From Pseudomonadaceae bacterium SI-3 (GTDB lineage Bacteria; Pseudomonadota; Gammaproteobacteria; Pseudomonadales; Pseudomonadaceae), in assembly GCA_004010935.1 (NCBI GenBank), contig CP026511.1, positions 4,588,001-4,652,000 on the forward strand: a stretch of DNA of 64,000 nucleotides. Reading direction: 5' to 3'. The notes under the pieces are model-generated. The model ran no database searches. It saw only the letters and a program-made list of their open reading frames with translations, and was not told the origin of the DNA. The position numbers and the translations under genes are program-made. Positions 1-10,476 of this stretch are shown here, in pieces. How positions within the stretch are numbered: the first letter of the stretch is position 1; the number at the start of each line of letters is the position of its first letter.

Positions 1-165
1 CACGCCGCAGAGCGAGCAGAAGTAGCTAAAGCCTGGCGTAGGGTGGATGTCGCTTTTTAAATCCACCTCGCTGCCAGCAAAGACAAGATGGATCGGATCC
101 GCGCAAACCGTGCAGTGCCGAACCATCGGCGGCCCATCGCCTCAACCGGCCGGAAACAAATCCTT
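1..165. other. Left-edge intergenic stretch
   Basis: No complete gene is supported here. A short open frame on the plus strand ends at a TAG at 23-25 (reads ...TPQSEQK-stop) and could be the tail of a gene lying outside the window, but it is too short to judge. A palindromic repeat at 37-67 follows. The rest separates it from the convergent transpeptidase gene. Confidence 0.4.
37..67 (+). repeat. Dispersed palindromic repeat, copy 1
   Basis: The sequence begins CGTAGGGTGGAT and closes with ATCCACC. The arms GGTGGAT (42-48) and ATCCACC (61-67) are perfect inverted repeats around a 12-base loop. A second copy in the opposite orientation, with the same CGTAGGGTGGATG head and a similar loop (CGCT followed by pyrimidines), lies at 58700-58730. 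Both sit between genes, as expected for a REP-like short interspersed palindrome. Confidence 0.6.
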
Positions 166-876
166 CTAGCCGCCAGACTTGGATGCCAGCAGCGTGGCCA
201 CCTGACTCGGCTCGCAATTGAGGTAGGCAGACGACTGCAGCCATTCCTGATCCGGATACCAGGAAAACATGAACTGCCCGCCCTTCAGGCTATCGACCAC
301 CATACGCGCTACTTCCGGGCGTACCGCTGGGCAGCCCTGGCTGCGACCGATACGCCCCTGCGTCGCAATCCAGGCCGGATTCACGTAATCGGCCGGATGG
401 ATAACGATCGCCCGCTCGCGCGCCAAGTCGTTCACTCCGGGCTCGAGCCCGTCCATACGCAGCGAGTAGCCGTGCTTGCCGCTGTAGCTTTCTGCCGTGC
501 GGAACAGACCGATGCTCGACTGGTGGCTACCTTCGACGTTGGAGAAACGCGTGGCTAGATTTTCACCCGACCCGTTGCCATGCGCGACGAAATCCTTGAG
601 CAAGAGCCGCCCGCGCTGCAGGTCGAAAATCCACAGCCGGCGCTCTGAAGAAGGCAGCGAAAAATCGATGACGGCCAACCGTTTAGCCGGCGTCGCGCCA
701 TGGTTCACGGCGCACTGCATGGCCGCGACAGCATGAGTCAACACAACCGGATCGAGGGTCGGAGCCACGCGGGCAAGATCGTCCACCAGCGGCTGATAAG
801 CAGGTGAGGCGGCCAGCAGCGGCATAGACATGAGCAAGCCGACGGCCAAACAGAGGCGGCGAAGCGAAACCATCAT
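166..876 (-). CDS. Murein L,D-transpeptidase catalytic domain (YkuD_2-type) protein, secreted
   Basis: A 236-residue exported protein. The N-terminus has a basic start followed by a hydrophobic stretch ending near LAASP, typical of a signal peptide. The C-terminal half carries an L,D-transpeptidase-like active site: His160 in VIHPADYV and Cys182 in GRSQGCPAVRP. This matches the YkuD_2 family, thought to act on peptidoglycan or its attached proteins in the periplasm. The start at 876 is chosen because GAGG lies 11 bases upstream and the hydrophobic segment follows at once; an ATG at 873 and an upstream in-frame ATG at 903 are alternatives. It faces another L,D-transpeptidase gene across a 240-base divergent gap. 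The substrate is inferred from the family only. Confidence 0.8.
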   Translation of the reverse strand: MMVSLRRLCLAVGLLMSMPLLAASPAYQPLVDDLARVAPTLDPVVLTHAVAAMQCAVNHGATPAKRLAVIDFSLPSSERRLWIFDLQRGRLLLKDFVAHGNGSGENLATRFSNVEGSHQSSIGLFRTAESYSGKHGYSLRMDGLEPGVNDLARERAIVIHPADYVNPAWIATQGRIGRSQGCPAVRPEVARMVVDSLKGGQFMFSWYPDQEWLQSSAYLNCEPSQVATLLASKSGG

Positions 877-1116
877 TTGTACAGTAACCTCGTCGGGCGC
901 CAATGCCGATCTTCCCTGCCGACCGACGCCTCACTGCTCGCTACCAGGCCCAAACACGAATTGAAGTAGCGAAATTAAATCAGACGGGACCTGCAGTGCT
1001 CCCACGTCGTCTGATACAACAAGTTCTAGTAGCCTGAACGGGCCTTGTTTTTCCAGGCACCGTGGCTTGTTCAGCGGCGGAGTCTAGCAGTCAGCGGGAC
1101 CGCCAGGAGTGAAGCG

Positions 1117-2754
1117 TTGTACAAAAAACATACATCAAGTCTGCTTTTCACATTGCTTCTGACGCCATGGCTGGCGGCGGCGGAACCGATACCTGAGCCC
1201 GCCGGCTCAATTCAGGGTGTCCTGCAGAACCTCCCAAGTGCGTGCGGGCAGCCCCTGGCAGATGTCGATACAACCGCTCTGGAACGGCTTTCTGAGCTCT
1301 ATCGGCGCAAGCAATTCGATATGTTGTGGACCTCCTATGCGCAGATTGACGCGCTGTTGGTGCAGATCGAAGCGCTGGTCGATGATGGACTGGAACCTGC
1401 GGCTTACCATCCCGAAGCCATTCGTCGGGCGATGCTAACCGCCACACGTGATCCGCTGCACCGCGAGTGCAGCGATGTATTAGCCAGCCATGCCTACCTG
1501 TCGGCCCTAGGTCACCTTGCCCAGGGACGCCTGCCCCAGGACCGCATCGAGCCCGTCTGGCACAGCCCCGATGCAGCCGCGACGCCGAAGGCCGAGGCGC
1601 ACCTGATGTCCATCGCCAGCGAAGGACTGGGGCACTTGGAGCACACATTCAATAAGGCGCGTCCGTCGCTGGAGCAGTACAACAACTTGCGCAAGGCCTA
1701 TGCGCGGCTGCGCGATCAACCGGAGCCAGAATGGCAGCCGATTCCCGCCGGCCAGACCTTGCGACCAGGCATGTCAGATCCACGTGTGCCACTGCTACGG
1801 CAGCGTTTAAGCGCAGACGGCTACCTGCTCGCAACGGCCGGTGCTCCGGGCGCCGACGATCGCTACAGCGACCAGCTGGTGGACGCGCTCAAGGCCTTTC
1901 AGCGCCGCCATGCCCTGCAGGACGACGGCATCCTCGGCGCCGACACACTGACCGAACTGAACGCCACGCCAGCCAACCGGCTGAATCAGCTGCGGGTAAA
2001 CCTGGAACGGTTCCGCTGGCTATCCGCTGACATCGAGCCGCGCTCGCTGCTGGTCGATATCGCTGGCGGGCGAGTGATCTACTTCCGTGACAGCAGCCCG
2101 CAATGGGAAGCACGTATCCAGGTGGGCCGCGATACTCGGCAGACCCCGTCGATCAAATCGATCGTCACGCGAATCACGCTCAACCCGACCTGGACCGTAC
2201 CGCCGACCATCCTGCGTGAGGACAAGCTACCGCAGATCCGCCAAAACCCGAGCTACCTCGCGCAACACAACATGCAGGTGCTCGATTACGAAGGCCGTGT
2301 ACTCGATCCGGCCACGATCGACTGGAGCAATCCAGGGCGGATCCTGCTGCGCCAGGCCGCCGGACCCGACAACCCGCTCGGCCGGGTGGTCATCCGTTTC
2401 GCCAACCCCTATTCCATCTACCTCCACGACACGCCGAGCCAAGGCCTGTTCGCACGTTCGCAGCGGGCGTTCAGCTCGGGCTGTGTCAGGGTAGAGTCGG
2501 TGATGCAACTGGTCGATTTGTTGCTGAGCGAGGCCGAACGCGAGCGCGTTGCCCAATTGCTGGATACTGGGCTGACCTACGAATACCGCCCGACAGAACC
2601 CACACCGATACTCCTGGCCTACTGGACAGCCGAAGCCGATAGCAACGGGCTGCCGCGCTATCGTCCCGACGTCTACCGCCGTGACCAAAAGCTGCTGGCG
2701 GCATTGCAAGCGGCCGACCGAGGCCTCGTGCCGCCCGCGATCAACCCGCACTAA
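1117..2754 (+). CDS. L,D-transpeptidase YcbB/LdtD-like
   Basis: A 545-residue periplasmic enzyme expected to make 3-3 crosslinks in peptidoglycan or to attach proteins to it. The start is a TTG at 1117 with AGGAG at 1105-1109, seven bases upstream; it gives a clean signal peptide (LYKKHTSS, then a leucine-rich core, then AAAE). Upstream in-frame ATG codons lack such a site. Order of domains: YcbB-type N-terminal region, a peptidoglycan-binding domain (about 215-285, with FQRRHALQDDGILG), then the YkuD catalytic domain (about 315-470) with His437 in YLHDTP and Cys456 in SSGCVRVE. Length and domain order match the LdtD family. It is divergent from a second transpeptidase-type gene. Confidence 0.88.
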   Translation: MYKKHTSSLLFTLLLTPWLAAAEPIPEPAGSIQGVLQNLPSACGQPLADVDTTALERLSELYRRKQFDMLWTSYAQIDALLVQIEALVDDGLEPAAYHPEAIRRAMLTATRDPLHRECSDVLASHAYLSALGHLAQGRLPQDRIEPVWHSPDAAATPKAEAHLMSIASEGLGHLEHTFNKARPSLEQYNNLRKAYARLRDQPEPEWQPIPAGQTLRPGMSDPRVPLLRQRLSADGYLLATAGAPGADDRYSDQLVDALKAFQRRHALQDDGILGADTLTELNATPANRLNQLRVNLERFRWLSADIEPRSLLVDIAGGRVIYFRDSSPQWEARIQVGRDTRQTPSIKSIVTRITLNPTWTVPPTILREDKLPQIRQNPSYLAQHNMQVLDYEGRVLDPATIDWSNPGRILLRQAAGPDNPLGRVVIRFANPYSIYLHDTPSQGLFARSQRAFSSGCVRVESVMQLVDLLLSEAERERVAQLLDTGLTYEYRPTEPTPILLAYWTAEADSNGLPRYRPDVYRRDQKLLAALQAADRGLVPPAINPH

Positions 2755-2931
2755 CGCCTCCCAGCCACGACGACTTGGGAGCTACCGCTCAAGACCAGAC
2801 CGGCGGCTCTGGCAGATTGCCCGTAGACCGAGGTCTACTTGGCATTAGGACCTGTACAGGTATCTTGCATAGCCACAACCGCTTGCATCTGCGCCGCCGC
2901 CTAGCCATTGCAAGCGCTCGGTCGCCGCCGC

Positions 2932-5900
2932 ATGGACACCAAGATCGTTGCCGCCACGGATAGCCGAGCAAACGTTTTGAAGAAGAAAAACACAAGCAAT
3001 ACATGGAACGAAGCTGACCGACTGGCAGCCCTGGCCCGATACCGCATTCTCGACACCCCCGCCGAGGCGGCATTCGATGATCTGGTGCTGCTTGCCGCCG
3101 AGCTGTGCACCACCCCCAGCGCCGCCATCGTGTTCGTCGACAAGGACCGCCAATGGGTAAAGGCCTCGGTCAACATCGAAGGTGGCAACCGCCCTCGAGA
3201 CGAGGCGCTCTGCGCCCGCGCCATCGGCTGCAGCGAACCGCTGGTGATCGAGGACCTGACCAACGAGCCGCTGGCCAACGGCATGACGGGCTTCTATGCC
3301 GCAGCGGTACTGCGCACCGCTGATGGTCTGCCGCTCGGCACACTATGTGTTTTGGACAGCCAGCCGCGGCAGCTGTCGGAGCGCCAGCGCGCCCATCTGG
3401 AGGCATTGGGCCGTCAAGTCATGGCCCTGCTGGAGCTGCGTCGCAGCCGTGAAGCCAACGAGCGCAACCGGCAGATCATCGACAGCGCAGTCGACTACGC
3501 AATTCTCACCACCGACGCCCAGGGCCTCATCACCAGCTGGAACCAGGGCGCCGAACGCATCCTCGGCTGGCAACCGCACGCCGCGATCGGCAGCCACGCC
3601 TCGCGATTCTACGTGGAAGAAGACGCGGCCAGCGGCGTGCTTGACAAGGAAATGGCAACCGCGGCACGCGATGGTTCGGCGATGAACGAACGCTGGCATG
3701 TGCGCAAGGATGGCAGCCGCTTCTGGGCCAGCGGGGTGCAAATGCCGCTCAAGGATGATCACGGTCAGCACCTGGGTTTCGTCCATATCCTGCGCGACCT
3801 GACCGAACGCCTGCATGAACAGGCAGCCATTCGCCAAGCTGAAGAGCGCTACCGGGCTCTGGTCGACCTGAGCCCTCAGGTCATCTGGCAGTGCGATGCT
3901 GACGGGCAGTTAATCTTTTGCAACAGCTACTGGTGTGACTTTACCGGCCTGAGCGCCGAAGCCTCGGCTGGCATGGGCTGGCTTTCAGCGGTGGCGCCGG
4001 ATCATCGCGACGCCGTACTGAAGCAATGGCGAGGCGCCCTGAAATCCGGCCAGGCCGGTAGCTTCGAAGTCCCGCTGCTGGCAGCCGACGGCAGCCAACG
4101 CTGGTTCCAGGGCAGCGGCGCGCCCGTGTACGACTGCGACTGCCGGCTGCTGCACTGGGTATTGGTCGCGCAGGACATTCATGAGCGACGCCTGGCCGAG
4201 ATCAAACGGCTGGAAAGCGAGGCATTCACCCGTAGTTTGCTGGACGCGGCAAGCGAAGGCTTCTATTCCATCGACACCAAGGGGTTGGTCACCCTGTGCA
4301 ACGAGGCATTCGTCAAGCTACTCGGATTTTCCAGCAAAGAAGACGTGCTTGGCCGGCAGCTGCATCCGCTTATTCACCATAGCCATCCGGACGGCTCACC
4401 CTATCCGCTGGAGGAATGCCCGATTCTGCGCACCGCCACGACCGGCGAACCGGCACACGTCGAGTACGAGCTGTTCTATCGCGCGGACGGTACCAGCCTG
4501 CCGGTGGAATACCGGGTCGCCCCGTTGTACCGGGACAGGGTGCTGCATGGCGCGATCTGCACCTTCACCGACATCAGCGAGCGGACCCGCGGCGAGGCCC
4601 AGCAATCCTACCTGCTCGAGTTGAGCGACCGCCTGCAGGACAGCGGCAGTCGTATCGAGCTGGCCGACATGATGGCCGATCGACTTGCCCAGCTGATGGG
4701 GACGGACTGCATCTATCAAGGACATGTGGATGAGCGCGACGGCCTGATCATCGATCAGCACTGGCCGCAGGGCCCCGGCAACTCTCGGTCCGCCTCCTAC
4801 ACGCTTGGAGGCTGTGCACGGACGTTACGCCTGCGCTTATCGCAAGGCCTTATCGTGCCGTTCGAAGACCTCCTCGACGAAGCCGATTGTCATGGCAACT
4901 GCGGCGGCCTGCATGAACACCTTGGTTACCGCAGCCTGTTGCTGGCGCCATTGCTGGAGCAATCCGCTGACTGCGCCTTTCTGCTGTTCGGCAGCCGACA
5001 GCCACGCCGCTGGAGCCAGGCGGATATTTCGCTGGTGCGCGAAGTGGCCGAACGCATCCGCGCGGCCGCTGACCGAGCGCGCGCTCGCGAGGCCTTGTTG
5101 GAAGCCGAACAGCGCGTCAGCCTGGCCAACGAGATCGCGGCGATTGGCGTCTGGGAATACGATTTTGAAGGCAACTGCCTGCACTGGGATGCCCAGCTCA
5201 AGGCACTCGCGGGCATCGCACCGAACGAACCGGCCCTGACGGTGGATCAATTCCTCGCGCGGGTGCACGCTGACGACCGCCACGCACTTCTGCACGCCTT
5301 CCGTAACGCGCTCGACGGCGTCGGTGGCGGCGAGCTGAATCTCGAGTACAGGGTGTATGACGAGCGCAACGACCAGTTCCGCTGGCAGACCAATCGCGGT
5401 CGTCGACTGGTAGACGGCGGTGGAAAGGTTCGCCTGCTGGGCACCGCCCGGGACATCACCGCTGAGCGCAACGCTGCGTTGAAGCTGCTGCGCATGAACG
5501 CGCTGCTCGAAGAGCAGATACAGGAACGCCAGATCGCCGAACAGCGCCAATCGGTGCTCATGGAGCTGGGCGATCTGCTGCGCGGACAACCGGACAGCAT
5601 CACCATCGTCACGGCTGCCGTGCGTGCGCTGGGCACCACCCTGCAGGTGACCCGCGCGGCCTTTCTGTCCATCGACCCAGGCGGACAATACGCCACCGTC
5701 GAGCGCTACTGGAGCGACGGCGCTCTGGGTGACTACAGCGAGCGCATGTGCTTTGCAGACTACGGTGACTTCATCTACGACCTGCAGCACGACGAGCTGG
5801 TGGTGGTCGAAGACGTGCTGCATGACCCGCGCACCGCCGCACAGGCAGCAAGCCTGCGCCTGAGGCGCGTTCAAAGCCTGGTCTGCGTGCCGCTGCACGA

Positions 5901-7677
5901 GCAGGGCGCCCTCAGCGCCGCCTTGATCCTGCTGCAGGACCGACCGCGGCAATGGGCCGAGGACGACATTTCCTTTATTCGCGAAGTCGCTGACCGCGCC
6001 TGGACGGCCGACGAGCGCATGCGCGCCGAAACTGCATTGCGCGCCAGCGAGGAGCAATTCCGCACCCTCGCCGACAACATGAGTCAGTTCGCCTGGATGG
6101 CCGATCCGGCGGGCCACATCTACTGGTACAACAAGCGCTGGTACGACTACACCGGAACCACATTGGAGGCCATGCGAGCCCTGGGCTGGCGCTCGGTCCA
6201 TCACCCCGACCATCACGAGCGGGTCAGCGCTTCGATGAAACGCGCCGTGGCGATCGGCTCGATCTGGGAAGAAACCTTCCCGCTACGCGGCAAAAGCGGC
6301 CAGTACCGCTGGTTCCTGGCGCGCGCTGTACCTATTCGCGACGACTTCGGTCAGGTGACCCGCTGGTTTGGCACCAACACCGACATCACGGCACAGGTCA
6401 CCGCCGAAGAAGCGCTGCGCGAGCTGAATGACAATCTGGAACGGCGCGTCGCCGAGCGCACGCGCGAGTTGGCCGAGATCAACCATCTGCTGCATCTGGA
6501 AATGGGTGAACGCGAGCGCGCCGAGGACACCCTGCGCCATGCACAGAAGATGGAAGCCATCGGCCAGCTGACGGGCGGCCTCGCCCACGACTTCAACAAC
6601 ATGCTGACCGGGGTGCTGGGCGGCCTCGACCTGATCCAGCGCCGGGTCGCCAGCGGTCAGGTAAACGATCTCGGTCGCTATGTGGACGCGGCGGCCAGCT
6701 CGGCCAACCGCGCTGCAGCATTGACCCATCGCCTGCTGGCCTTCGCCCGGCGCCAGTCGCTGGATCCGCAACCGGTGAACGTCAACCTGTTGGTCGAGTC
6801 GATGGAGGACATGCTGCGCCGCACCATGGCCGAGCACATCGAGTTCGATACCCGCCTGCAGGACAGCCCCTGGCTGGCCTACACCGATGCGCACCAGCTC
6901 GAGAACGCCCTGCTCAACCTGGTGATCAACGCGCGCGACGCCATGAGCGAAGGCGGCAGGCTGATCATTCAAACCGGCTCGGTACAGATCAATACACCGC
7001 AGCCAGACGGCCCCGAACCCGGCGAATACGTCACGCTCAGCGTGGCCGACAATGGTTCGGGCATGCCAGCCGAAGTGGTTGCCAAGGCATTCGACCCGTT
7101 CTTCACCACCAAACCGATCGGCCAGGGCACCGGCCTCGGGCTTTCGATGGTCTATGGCTTCGTCAAGCAGACTGGCGGCCATGTACGCATCGACAGTACA
7201 CCCGGGCAAGGCACGCTGATCACCTTGTTCCTGCCGCGCAACCGGACACAGCCTGCGCACATCGAAGAGCAAGCTAGCAAACCGGTGGCCGTCAGCGGCG
7301 CGCAGGCCGACGAAACCGTACTGGTGGTCGAGGATGAAGCCGCGGTGCGCATGCTGGTGGTCGAGGTCCTGCAAGAGCTTGGCTACCAGGTCCTCGAAGC
7401 AGTGGACGGTAACAGCGCACTGCCGCATCTGACGGGTACACAACGTATCGACTTGCTGGTCAGCGATATCGGACTGCCCGGCATTAGCGGGCGTCAGCTG
7501 GCAGAAATCGCGCGCCAGCACCGACCGGACCTGCACGTGCTGTTCATCACCGGTTATGCGCCGAACGCACAGGTACGTGGCGAGTTCCTCGGCCCCGGAA
7601 TGGATATGCTGGCCAAACCCTTCAGCATCGACATGCTCGGCGCCAAGGTTCGCCAACTGATTGAACGCAGCGGATAG
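2932..7677 (+). CDS. Giant multi-PAS/GAF hybrid sensor histidine kinase-response regulator
   Basis: About 1581 residues. No transmembrane segment is visible, so it is probably cytoplasmic. Order by eye: GAF (about 25-170), PAS (about 180-305), PAS (305-430), PAS (435-560), GAF (565-730), PAS (730-865), GAF (880-1040), PAS (1045-1170), coiled linker, HisKA with H-box [10 protein letters not shown], HATPase with N-box [10 protein letters not shown]1 VADNGSGMP and GTGLGLS, and a C-terminal receiver with phosphoacceptor Asp in VSDIGLPG and Lys in AKPFS. The kinase core is intact and uses the complex HisKA type with HDFNN. The ATG at 2932 is preferred; a TTG at 2908 in frame is possible, and neither has a strong ribosome site. 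The ligand and output partner are unknown. Confidence 0.85.
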   Translation: MDTKIVAATDSRANVLKKKNTSNTWNEADRLAALARYRILDTPAEAAFDDLVLLAAELCTTPSAAIVFVDKDRQWVKASVNIEGGNRPRDEALCARAIGCSEPLVIEDLTNEPLANGMTGFYAAAVLRTADGLPLGTLCVLDSQPRQLSERQRAHLEALGRQVMALLELRRSREANERNRQIIDSAVDYAILTTDAQGLITSWNQGAERILGWQPHAAIGSHASRFYVEEDAASGVLDKEMATAARDGSAMNERWHVRKDGSRFWASGVQMPLKDDHGQHLGFVHILRDLTERLHEQAAIRQAEERYRALVDLSPQVIWQCDADGQLIFCNSYWCDFTGLSAEASAGMGWLSAVAPDHRDAVLKQWRGALKSGQAGSFEVPLLAADGSQRWFQGSGAPVYDCDCRLLHWVLVAQDIHERRLAEIKRLESEAFTRSLLDAASEGFYSIDTKGLVTLCNEAFVKLLGFSSKEDVLGRQLHPLIHHSHPDGSPYPLEECPILRTATTGEPAHVEYELFYRADGTSLPVEYRVAPLYRDRVLHGAICTFTDISERTRGEAQQSYLLELSDRLQDSGSRIELADMMADRLAQLMGTDCIYQGHVDERDGLIIDQHWPQGPGNSRSASYTLGGCARTLRLRLSQGLIVPFEDLLDEADCHGNCGGLHEHLGYRSLLLAPLLEQSADCAFLLFGSRQPRRWSQADISLVREVAERIRAAADRARAREALLEAEQRVSLANEIAAIGVWEYDFEGNCLHWDAQLKALAGIAPNEPALTVDQFLARVHADDRHALLHAFRNALDGVGGGELNLEYRVYDERNDQFRWQTNRGRRLVDGGGKVRLLGTARDITAERNAALKLLRMNALLEEQIQERQIAEQRQSVLMELGDLLRGQPDSITIVTAAVRALGTTLQVTRAAFLSIDPGGQYATVERYWSDGALGDYSERMCFADYGDFIYDLQHDELVVVEDVLHDPRTAAQAASLRLRRVQSLVCVPLHEQGALSAALILLQDRPRQWAEDDISFIREVADRAWTADERMRAETALRASEEQFRTLADNMSQFAWMADPAGHIYWYNKRWYDYTGTTLEAMRALGWRSVHHPDHHERVSASMKRAVAIGSIWEETFPLRGKSGQYRWFLARAVPIRDDFGQVTRWFGTNTDITAQVTAEEALRELNDNLERRVAERTRELAEINHLLHLEMGERERAEDTLRHAQKMEAIGQLTGGLAHDFNNMLTGVLGGLDLIQRRVASGQVNDLGRYVDAAASSANRAAALTHRLLAFARRQSLDPQPVNVNLLVESMEDMLRRTMAEHIEFDTRLQDSPWLAYTDAHQLENALLNLVINARDAMSEGGRLIIQTGSVQINTPQPDGPEPGEYVTLSVADNGSGMPAEVVAKAFDPFFTTKPIGQGTGLGLSMVYGFVKQTGGHVRIDSTPGQGTLITLFLPRNRTQPAHIEEQASKPVAVSGAQADETVLVVEDEAAVRMLVVEVLQELGYQVLEAVDGNSALPHLTGTQRIDLLVSDIGLPGISGRQLAEIARQHRPDLHVLFITGYAPNAQVRGEFLGPGMDMLAKPFSIDMLGAKVRQLIERSG

Positions 7678-7741
7678 CGTCCAAGGAACTCTGCTGATCG
7701 CTGCGCACTCTCTAATGGAGGATCAAGCAGAGGCATCCATC

Positions 7742-8050
7742 ATGCGCAAAACACTCCTGGCAGCCGTGACCCTGAGCTGTATCCCTTTTGGTGCGGCGAC
7801 GGCGGACGACGGGTTTGTCCGGCAGATTCTATCGTCGGGCGCGACCACCGCTTCCACTTACATGACGTTCCGCGACGACAAGCTGGTCGCCGCGGCACGG
7901 GAAGACGCCAGCAGCTTCGTGGCCAGCGATGGCGCCATCCGAGGCCCCTATCTCGAAGCGATGCTGGTGAAACTGCGCAGCGAGCAACCGCAACTACAGG
8001 CCAGCGACATGCAGCTGGCGAGTGCGATCCTCGCAGCCGAACAACACTAG
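7742..8050 (+). CDS. DUF2388 small secreted protein
   Basis: A 102-residue protein with an N-terminal signal peptide ([11 protein letters not shown], then a cleavage region near ATADD) followed by the conserved block [15 protein letters not shown] and [15 protein letters not shown], which I recognise as the pseudomonad DUF2388 family. The function is unknown; the family consists of small periplasmic proteins, often in several copies per genome. The ATG at 7742 has AGAGG eight bases upstream. It lies 64 bases after the large kinase gene and may be cotranscribed with it, but nothing in the sequence proves a functional link. Confidence 0.8.
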   Translation: MRKTLLAAVTLSCIPFGAATADDGFVRQILSSGATTASTYMTFRDDKLVAAAREDASSFVASDGAIRGPYLEAMLVKLRSEQPQLQASDMQLASAILAAEQH

Positions 8051-8149
8051 GTGACGCAACGCCGGCCAGCCGGCCGGTGATGTCGCTCCGCATGCAGCCA
8101 AGCGGCAGACCGCGTCGCCATTCGTCCACCCGCAGCATTCGGAGATCCC

Positions 8150-8575
8150 ATGAAGAAAACCGCATCCGCCGTCTGGCAAGGTGACTTGAAAAGCGGCAAA
8201 GGCACCATCAGCACCGAAAGTGGCGCGCTGAAAGACAACCCATACGGCTTCAATACCCGTTTCGAAGGCGCTCCTGGCACCAACCCGGAAGAATTGATTG
8301 GCGCAGCACACGCCGGCTGTTTCTCTATGGCGCTGTCGATGATGCTCGGTCAAGCCGGACTGACTGCCGAGCGCATCAACACCACCGCAGAAGTCACCCT
8401 GGACAAGGATGACAAAGGCTTCTCCATTACCGCAATCGCCCTGACGCTCAAAGCCAAGGTGCCGGGCACCGATAACGAGCAGTTCCAACAGATCGCCAAC
8501 CAGGCGAAGGAAGGCTGCCCGGTATCGCGCGTGCTCAATGCACAGATCAGTCTGGACGCGACCTTGGAAAACTAA
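8150..8575 (+). CDS. osmC: OsmC-family peroxiredoxin
   Basis: A 141-residue cytoplasmic thiol peroxidase that reduces organic hydroperoxides. The two family cysteines are present: Cys57 in AHAGCFSM and Cys123 in EGCPVSR. Length and the N-terminal pattern [20 protein letters not shown] fit true OsmC rather than Ohr. It is the last gene before a perfect bidirectional terminator. The upstream 100-base gap probably holds its own promoter, and osmC genes are usually stress-induced, though no clear control site was picked out here. Confidence 0.93.
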   Translation: MKKTASAVWQGDLKSGKGTISTESGALKDNPYGFNTRFEGAPGTNPEELIGAAHAGCFSMALSMMLGQAGLTAERINTTAEVTLDKDDKGFSITAIALTLKAKVPGTDNEQFQQIANQAKEGCPVSRVLNAQISLDATLEN

Positions 8576-8584
8576 GTCCACGCA

Positions 8585-8620
8585 AACGAAAACGCCGCCC
8601 CATCGGGCGGCGTTTTCGTT
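8585..8620. terminator. Bidirectional terminator between osmC and the TRAP binding-protein gene
   Basis: A perfect 16-base inverted repeat, AACGAAAACGCCGCCC (8585-8600) and its complement (8605-8620), encloses the loop CATC. The GC core is flanked by A-rich and T-rich arms, so it can stop transcription of the two convergent genes from either side. Confidence 0.9.
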
Positions 8621-8635
8621 CATGCGGTTGGTGGA

Positions 8636-9736
8636 TCAGCCGCGGATGTTGTAGATGTCCTTCTCGTTCAGCTCGGCGTAATCGTACAAGCGATTGAGAT
8701 AGGCACTCTGCTGTTCCCAGACTTTGCTGGCGACTGGATCGGCAGCGGCGGAAGCATCGACCACCTCGGCAGCCACTTCCCGCAGACGGGCCAATACTTC
8801 GTCCGGCAGGCGGCGAACTTCAACGCCCTGCGCGCGCAGCTGCTCCATAGCCTCCATGTTCTTCGCGTTGTAGTCGTCGAGCATGTCTCCGTTGACGGCA
8901 CGGGCCGCGGCACGAACGATGGTCTTGAGATCGTCTGGCAGGGTTTCCCAAGCCTTCAGGTTGACGTCCAGTTCGAAGGTGACGTTCGGCTCCTGCCAGC
9001 CTGGCGTGTAGTAGTACTTGGCAGCCTTGTGCAGCCCCAGCGCCAGATCGTTGTACGGACCAATCCACTCGGTGGCATCGATGGCACCGGTCTGCAGCGC
9101 CGTGAAAATTTCACCGGCCGGCATGTTGACCACAGTCCCGCCCATCTTGGTCAGCACTTCGCCACCCAGGCCGGGGGTACGCATCTTCAGGCCTTGGAAG
9201 TCATCAACCGAGTTGATTTCTTTGTTGAACCAGCCCGCGGTCTGCACGCCCGTCGCACCGCAGGCCATGGGCAGTACGCCGAATGGTTTGTAGACCTCTT
9301 CCCATAGCTTCATGCCGCCGCCGTGATGCAGCCAGGCGTTCATTTCCTGAGCATTGGGGCCGAATGGCAAAGCGCAGAAGAACTGAGCGGCCGGGACCTT
9401 GCCTTTCCAATAATAGGGCGCACCATGACCCATCTCGGCCGTACCACGGGACACCGCATCGAACACTTCCAGTGCAGGGACCAATTCTCCTGCGGCATAC
9501 ACCTTGACCGTGAGCCGGCCGTCGCTCATTTCGTTGACCAGCTTGGCGAAGTTTTCTGCGCCAACGCCTACACCCGGGAAGTTCTTCGGCCAGGAGGTGA
9601 CCATCTTCCAGTTGAATTTCTCGGTGCTTGCGGTGCCTTCGGGCTTGGCAGCGGTTTCGGCTTCCTTATTGCAACCGGCCAGTGCGGTTGCGGCCAGACC
9701 AACGCCAGCGGCGGCCAGAATTTGACGACGTTTCAT
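8636..9736 (-). CDS. TRAP transporter substrate-binding lipoprotein (TakP/FcbT1-like)
   Basis: A 366-residue extracytoplasmic solute receptor of the DctP superfamily. The N-terminus is MKRRQIL with a twin-arginine-like pair, a hydrophobic run and a lipobox ALAGC with Cys22, so it is probably exported and anchored as a lipoprotein. The body (WKMVTSWPKNFPGVG, GAPYYWKG, GLKMRTPGLGGE) fits the class that binds alpha-keto acids, mannitol or chloroaromatic acids, not the classical C4-dicarboxylate DctP. AAGGAG lies seven bases upstream of the ATG. The membrane subunits are encoded divergently just upstream, so the three genes form one importer split across a shared control region. The exact ligand cannot be read from sequence. 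Confidence 0.88.
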   Translation of the reverse strand: MKRRQILAAAGVGLAATALAGCNKEAETAAKPEGTASTEKFNWKMVTSWPKNFPGVGVGAENFAKLVNEMSDGRLTVKVYAAGELVPALEVFDAVSRGTAEMGHGAPYYWKGKVPAAQFFCALPFGPNAQEMNAWLHHGGGMKLWEEVYKPFGVLPMACGATGVQTAGWFNKEINSVDDFQGLKMRTPGLGGEVLTKMGGTVVNMPAGEIFTALQTGAIDATEWIGPYNDLALGLHKAAKYYYTPGWQEPNVTFELDVNLKAWETLPDDLKTIVRAAARAVNGDMLDDYNAKNMEAMEQLRAQGVEVRRLPDEVLARLREVAAEVVDASAAADPVASKVWEQQSAYLNRLYDYAELNEKDIYNIRG

Positions 9737-9830
9737 GAGTCACTCCTTGTTGTTGTAATGCTGAATGTCGGAACCCCGAAATCAGGTAGTTCTAGCTATC
9801 ATATGGCTATCTCTCACTCAAGCGCCGTGA

Positions 9831-9855
9831 CTACGTACAAGCACTACGTACGTAG
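9831..9855. promoter_or_regulatory. Candidate operator with CTACGTAC repeats in the divergent TRAP promoter region
   Basis: CTACGTAC occurs at 9831-9838 and again at 9844-9851, 13 bases apart. The second copy continues into a perfect palindrome CTACGTACGTAG (9844-9855). The cluster lies between the divergently read binding-protein and permease genes, about 75-100 bases from each start, where a shared regulator would bind. No regulator gene is adjacent. Confidence 0.45.
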
Positions 9856-9930
9856 TACTGCCGGTTGCGACACCTTCGCACAGCCGCCTAGAATCGCCGG
9901 CCGCCTGGCCATAACAATAAAGGATCTGCC

Positions 9931-10476
9931 ATGTCGAAACATGCCCCTCCACTGCTCGGTCTCGCCAGAGTGATCGACGCCGTGAACGCCCGCTTCGGAC
10001 AGGCCTGCGCCTGGCTGACCCTGTTTCTGGTCATCGGAACCGCCATCGTCGTGGTGCTGCGCTACGGGTTCGGCATCGGCGCAACTGCGTTGCAGGAAGC
10101 CGTCCTCTACGCACACGCGTTGGTGTTCATGGGTGCCGCCGCCTGGGTTCTGCAACGCAACGGCCATGTCCGCGTCGACATCTTCTATCAGCGTTTCGCC
10201 CCACGCTACCAGGCATTGGTCGAAGTGCTCGGCACCCTGCTGTTTCTCTTGCCTGTCTGCCTGTTTCTCGGCTGGGCAAGCTGGGACTATGTCGCCAACT
10301 CCTGGGCGACGCTGGAAGGCTCCAGCGAATCGGGCGGTCTCAAGTTCGTTTACCTGCAGAAAAGCATCATCCTCGTCCTGGTGGTTTGTCTCATCCTGCA
10401 GGGCGTTTCCGAAATCATCAAAGCCGCCTACACCATGGCCGGCCGCCTGCCAGAGCAGGAGGTGAAGCATGGCTGA
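9931..10476 (+). CDS. TRAP transporter small permease (DctQ/FcbT2-like)
   Basis: A 181-residue inner-membrane protein with about four transmembrane segments (near residues 25-50, 60-80, 100-125 and 140-165). It is the small membrane subunit that couples the binding protein to the large sodium-linked permease. The motif GAAAWVLQRNGHVRVD is typical of DctQ proteins. AAGGAT precedes the ATG. Its end overlaps the next gene by eight bases, showing translational coupling with the large permease. Confidence 0.9.
   Translation: MSKHAPPLLGLARVIDAVNARFGQACAWLTLFLVIGTAIVVVLRYGFGIGATALQEAVLYAHALVFMGAAAWVLQRNGHVRVDIFYQRFAPRYQALVEVLGTLLFLLPVCLFLGWASWDYVANSWATLEGSSESGGLKFVYLQKSIILVLVVCLILQGVSEIIKAAYTMAGRLPEQEVKHG

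Noticed and set aside
4837..7656. Long antisense frames opposite the hybrid kinase (minus strand)
   Set aside because: The sense strand encodes continuous PAS, GAF, kinase and receiver domains; the antisense frames are GC-codon artefacts.
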